In this document: in pieces, positions 61,269-64,000 of the stretch
How positions within the stretch are numbered: position 1 is the stretch's first letter
How the letters are laid out: the number at the start of each line of letters is the position of its first letter
From: Datnioides undecimradiatus
Lineage: Eukaryota > Chordata > Actinopteri > Lobotiformes > Datnioididae
Assembly: GCA_008933995.1 (NCBI GenBank)
Contig: WARS01000029.1
Span: forward strand, 11,541,107 to 11,605,106
Length of the DNA: 64,000 nt
Reading direction: 5' to 3'
Position numbers and translations under genes: made by a program
Notes under the pieces: model-generated
What the model saw: only the letters and a program-made list of their open reading frames with translations
Databases searched by the model: none
What the model was told of the DNA's origin: nothing

Positions 61269-61740
61269 CTACAACATTTGAAGAACTTCACCTGTCAATA
61301 GAGAAGAAGCGTTCAGTCATTTCACAAATTTCCAGTGGACGCGCAGTTCTCCATCACAGACAACGATAACATTTTGTCCAGCCCTCTCGTTTTCTACACA
61401 CTCAACCATGCTGTGCAAACGTTTTCCTCCAAAACTCCAGGAATCCTCCGTCCATCGCTGCTAGTGGCTGACAACTAGCTAGCTAACCGCCTCTGTTGTC
61501 ATTAGAAACACTGGACATCTTGATAACTCTCTCGGCTGATTCTTTGAACAGCGTTGATGCCAAATGTTAATGAAAATTAGTGGTGAAGCCACGTTATGCT
61601 GGATTTCACTTCCGTCTTGACTGTTGACATCTTCATGTGGGGTTACTATTACTAGAGGATGCCCATATCACCTGAACTCCTCCACCAGACAGGCTAACGG
61701 ACGTTGAGGATACCTGACGGAGTTCAGAGGGCGCTCTTAC
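61269..61740 (-). promoter_or_regulatory. Candidate promoter plus non-coding first exon of an unidentified minus-strand gene
   Basis: CpG-rich island in CpG-poor DNA. On minus, TTGTAG|GTGAGT is a consensus splice donor (plus ACTCACCT 61263-61270), giving an exon with its 3' end at 61269. A second possible donor, GACAG|GTGAAG, lies about 28 bases upstream. The candidate exon holds many short upstream ORFs (the longest I found is 30 codons) and no long one, as in a 5' UTR. No coding exon that could follow it was recognised to the left, and no gene identity is proposed. The transcription start is unknown; 61740 is an arbitrary right border. Confidence 0.35.
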
Positions 61741-61849
61741 ACCAACAAATACTGAAATACTGAAAAAACGTTAAGTAAAACGAATTGGAAAGTATATGAA
61801 AATATATTAAAATGTTTGTTTTTTTTTGTTTTGTTTTTGTTTTTTTTAG

Positions 61850-61970
61850 GTGTCTTTATTTTGATCCACACTCCAAACCAGTTGGTGGCGGTAATACATG
61901 ATTAAGTTGTTTGACAACTGCCAATTATAAGAAGAAGAAGAAGAAGAAGAAGCAGAAGCAGAAGAAGAAG
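61850..61970 (+). repeat. Retroposon-like repeat with (GAA)n tail
   Basis: CACTCCAAACCAGTTGGTGG, CGGTAATACATGATTAAGTT and GTTTGACAACTGCCAATTAT lead into GAAGAAGAAG repeats (61930-61970). This matches a short family I recall from many fish promoter regions (GGTGGCGGTAATGCACC...TTGCCAACTGCC...GAAGAAG). T-rich DNA (61814-61847) precedes it. Confidence 0.6.
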
Positions 61971-62159
61971 TGTGGACTGTAAATTTCCTCATGCAGGCCT
62001 CTGTTATGGTATAAGTATGATAATTAAATATATACGCATATGCAATTAAGAATAATATAGTATAGTATAAACATCATATTTTTGTTTTTGTTTTATCTAG
62101 GTGTAGTTGTGGATTTTATGCAATTTTATACCTCTACTTCACTATAATAAGTTACATTG

Positions 62160-62590
62160 CACCACTGGTGTAAATAGTATTCTTATCTTTTACTTAAGTA
62201 AAACTAGAAGTACCATGCTGTAAAACCTGCATTCAAAATATCATTTAAGTAAAAGTATGAAAGTATTAGGACCAAAATGTTCTTAAAGTATCAAGAACAG
62301 TCAGGATAAATGTTTACTATTTGCAAATTAAGTTATGGATTAATATCTCTCTTGCATTTTGCTGCTGTGGTTATTTAAGGTTGAGTTCTAAATGTTCTAA
62401 ATGTTGCAGTGCAACAATGTTTTTTCCACCTAATCAAAGGGTGGGGGAGTTACTAGTTTAGGAGGTAAGAGAATATGGTCAACCCATAAAGGAACACTTC
62501 TCAAATTCAAAGTGATACTTTAAGTACTATCTCTGTTAACACTTTTGTACTTTTACTCAAGTAAGACTTCAAATGCATAAATACTACCAT
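62160..62590 (+). repeat. Teleost 'ACTTAAGTAAAAGTAC' non-autonomous repeat
   Basis: CACCACTGGTGTAAATAGTA, TTTTACTTAAGTAAAACTAG, CCTGCATTCAAAATATCATT, TAAGTAAAAGTATGAAAGTA, then far right ACTTTTACTCAAGTAAGACT, follow the order of a very common fish repeat. It is the better preserved of two copies in the window (other at 11285-11440). Confidence 0.6.
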
Positions 62591-64000
62591 GCTCTTTATT
62601 GTGCTGCTTTTTACTGATGTCAGAATACTTCAATAGCTGCTGTCAACATAGTGCTTATTAAACTTGTGTTAATACTGGTATGTAGCACAGATGAAGACAT
62701 TTGACTTTGATTTGCTGTTTATCACAATGGACATGATCAGTCAAAACCTGAATAGATTCCAGCTGCTGTTTCATTCTCATTCTTTTTCTGTGGTTATAAA
62801 GACAGAAACTGAAACTCTAATATGATTGGGAGCAGGGTAACAGAGCAGCAGAAAGCAGGGCAGAGTGCTGTTATAAAGATGTATGTGGTTGGATTTGGCC
62901 CGTGAGTGCTCAGGCAGCGCCAAGCACAGTGGAGGATGCAAAGCTCATCGTTTCCAAAGCCATTCACAAGGCACATCACTGCGCCCAGCCTCATGGAAAA
63001 TACATCCAAATCGCATGACTTTTGGGCAGCCAATTTAAACATCCAGCAGATTGAAAAAGGGGGAAATGTTAAGTGTTGTCGTTGTAGGAGCAGAGCCAGA
63101 GAGCTCAAGACGGCAAAATAATTTCACCCAAAGAAAATGGTTCAAGCTGCAATGTAGCACTGAGTGATATTTGTATTACTGTTTTTATTGCAGTGTTACC
63201 CTGGAGAATATGGAGAAGATGGTGGTAATAAAATTCATTATTAGTCTATTATGTTGCTTTCTTTTACGGCATTTTTGTACAATGGTCAATGGGGAGCTAT
63301 TACCACAATGTTTTATGATGTTTCCATTCTTTTTGTTAATGATTCCAAATAAGGTTTCTCCCTGTGTGTAAAACACAGTGCGTTCCCTGGGCTTAGACCA
63401 ACTTCCACTTTTACATCCTTGAACACATTGCACTCATTTGTATTTATGTTCATTCAGGAATTGCTTCATGATGAACATGCAAATGTAGTTCTGGGAGGGC
63501 TATTGACTTCAAACAGTGAGTCTGTGCATCAATTTCTGAGAAGTGATTGATTATTGAAAGCTTGGTGATTAACATATAGTAGGTGTCAGCCATGGAAAAC
63601 ATCACTTCACCACATTCTTAAGTACTGCTCACGTGCACATGAGTATGATTTTTCACTTTGGTCAGACTTAATGATTTCATCAAGTATTGCAGGCACACAC
63701 ATGATCCTTGGTGGATGAAATATGCTGGGTTTGGTGATTGTCACACTATTCCTCTAACACCACCAGTAAGTCAGATTTTTCATGTGAACTATCTCAACAT
63801 CTACCTGAGAGATAACAATTTTGTACATTTTGACATTCATGTGCCCCAGGGGATGAATAGCTAGTTCCTACACAAGATTGACATTTGTCTAGTTAACTGA
63901 AATGTCTAAACAACAATGTCACAGAAAAGCTTTTGCAAACCTGAGCATAAGAAAACCTCCTAATCTATTAAATCCCCAGCTGCTCCATTATGCAGTGTTT
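62591..64000. other. Non-coding right edge
   Basis: 1.4 kb with no recognised gene, repeat or RNA. ORFs up to 104 codons (62794-63108 on minus) have no resemblance to a family I know. Confidence 0.6.

Noticed and set aside
1-64000. CRISPR arrays, prophage, operons or bacterial regulatory RNAs.
   Set aside because: The DNA is clearly vertebrate with spliced genes; no regularly spaced repeats were found.

Overview
The window looks like nuclear DNA of a ray-finned fish, probably a percomorph-type teleost. The evidence is two split vertebrate genes with GT-AG introns, AT-rich non-coding DNA, a Tc1-family transposon, and several short interspersed repeats of a kind widespread in teleost genomes. 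There are no operons, no ribosome-binding sites and no prokaryotic gene organisation.

Positions 1-10062 hold the 5' part of ANKRD13C on the minus strand. Three coding exons (10062-9687, 7742-7701, 2550-2446) splice in frame to the first 174 residues plus one base, and the rest of the gene lies left of position 1. A 2.65 kb spacer with a CpG-rich ANKRD13C promoter and a CCAAT-box CTH promoter separates it from CTH (cystathionine gamma-lyase) on the plus strand. All 12 CTH coding exons are present (12713-21215) and join in frame to a 408-residue enzyme in which every catalytic residue I checked is intact. The head-to-head ANKRD13C/CTH arrangement is the same as on human chromosome 1. CTH is a transsulfuration and H2S-producing enzyme and ANKRD13C is an ER-associated ankyrin protein. 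Nothing suggests a shared function beyond conserved neighbourhood.

From 21.2 kb to 64 kb I find no convincing protein-coding exon of a host gene. This gene-poor stretch carries mobile DNA. It includes a complete Tc1-type element with about 204-nt IR/DR terminal repeats and a dead transposase (33792-35398). There are two solo LTRs (44810-45322 on minus, 51646-52140 on plus) and a short hAT element with an exact 8-bp target duplication and a broken BED-finger transposase fragment (54252-55089). Degenerate hAT-like and mariner-like pieces, several tRNA-SINE-like or teleost repeat fragments, and microsatellites make up the rest. Near the right end, 61269-61740 is CpG-rich and ends in a consensus minus-strand splice donor. 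It is the best candidate for an unrecognised promoter plus non-coding first exon.

No clearly novel biological system is visible. The items most worth a second look are the candidate minus-strand first exon at 61.3-61.7 kb, the two-tier hairpin at 55470-55508, the LTR with 13-nt perfect inverted termini, and the CTCF-like site in CTH intron 10. All calls come from reading the sequence and recalling protein families; no database search was run.
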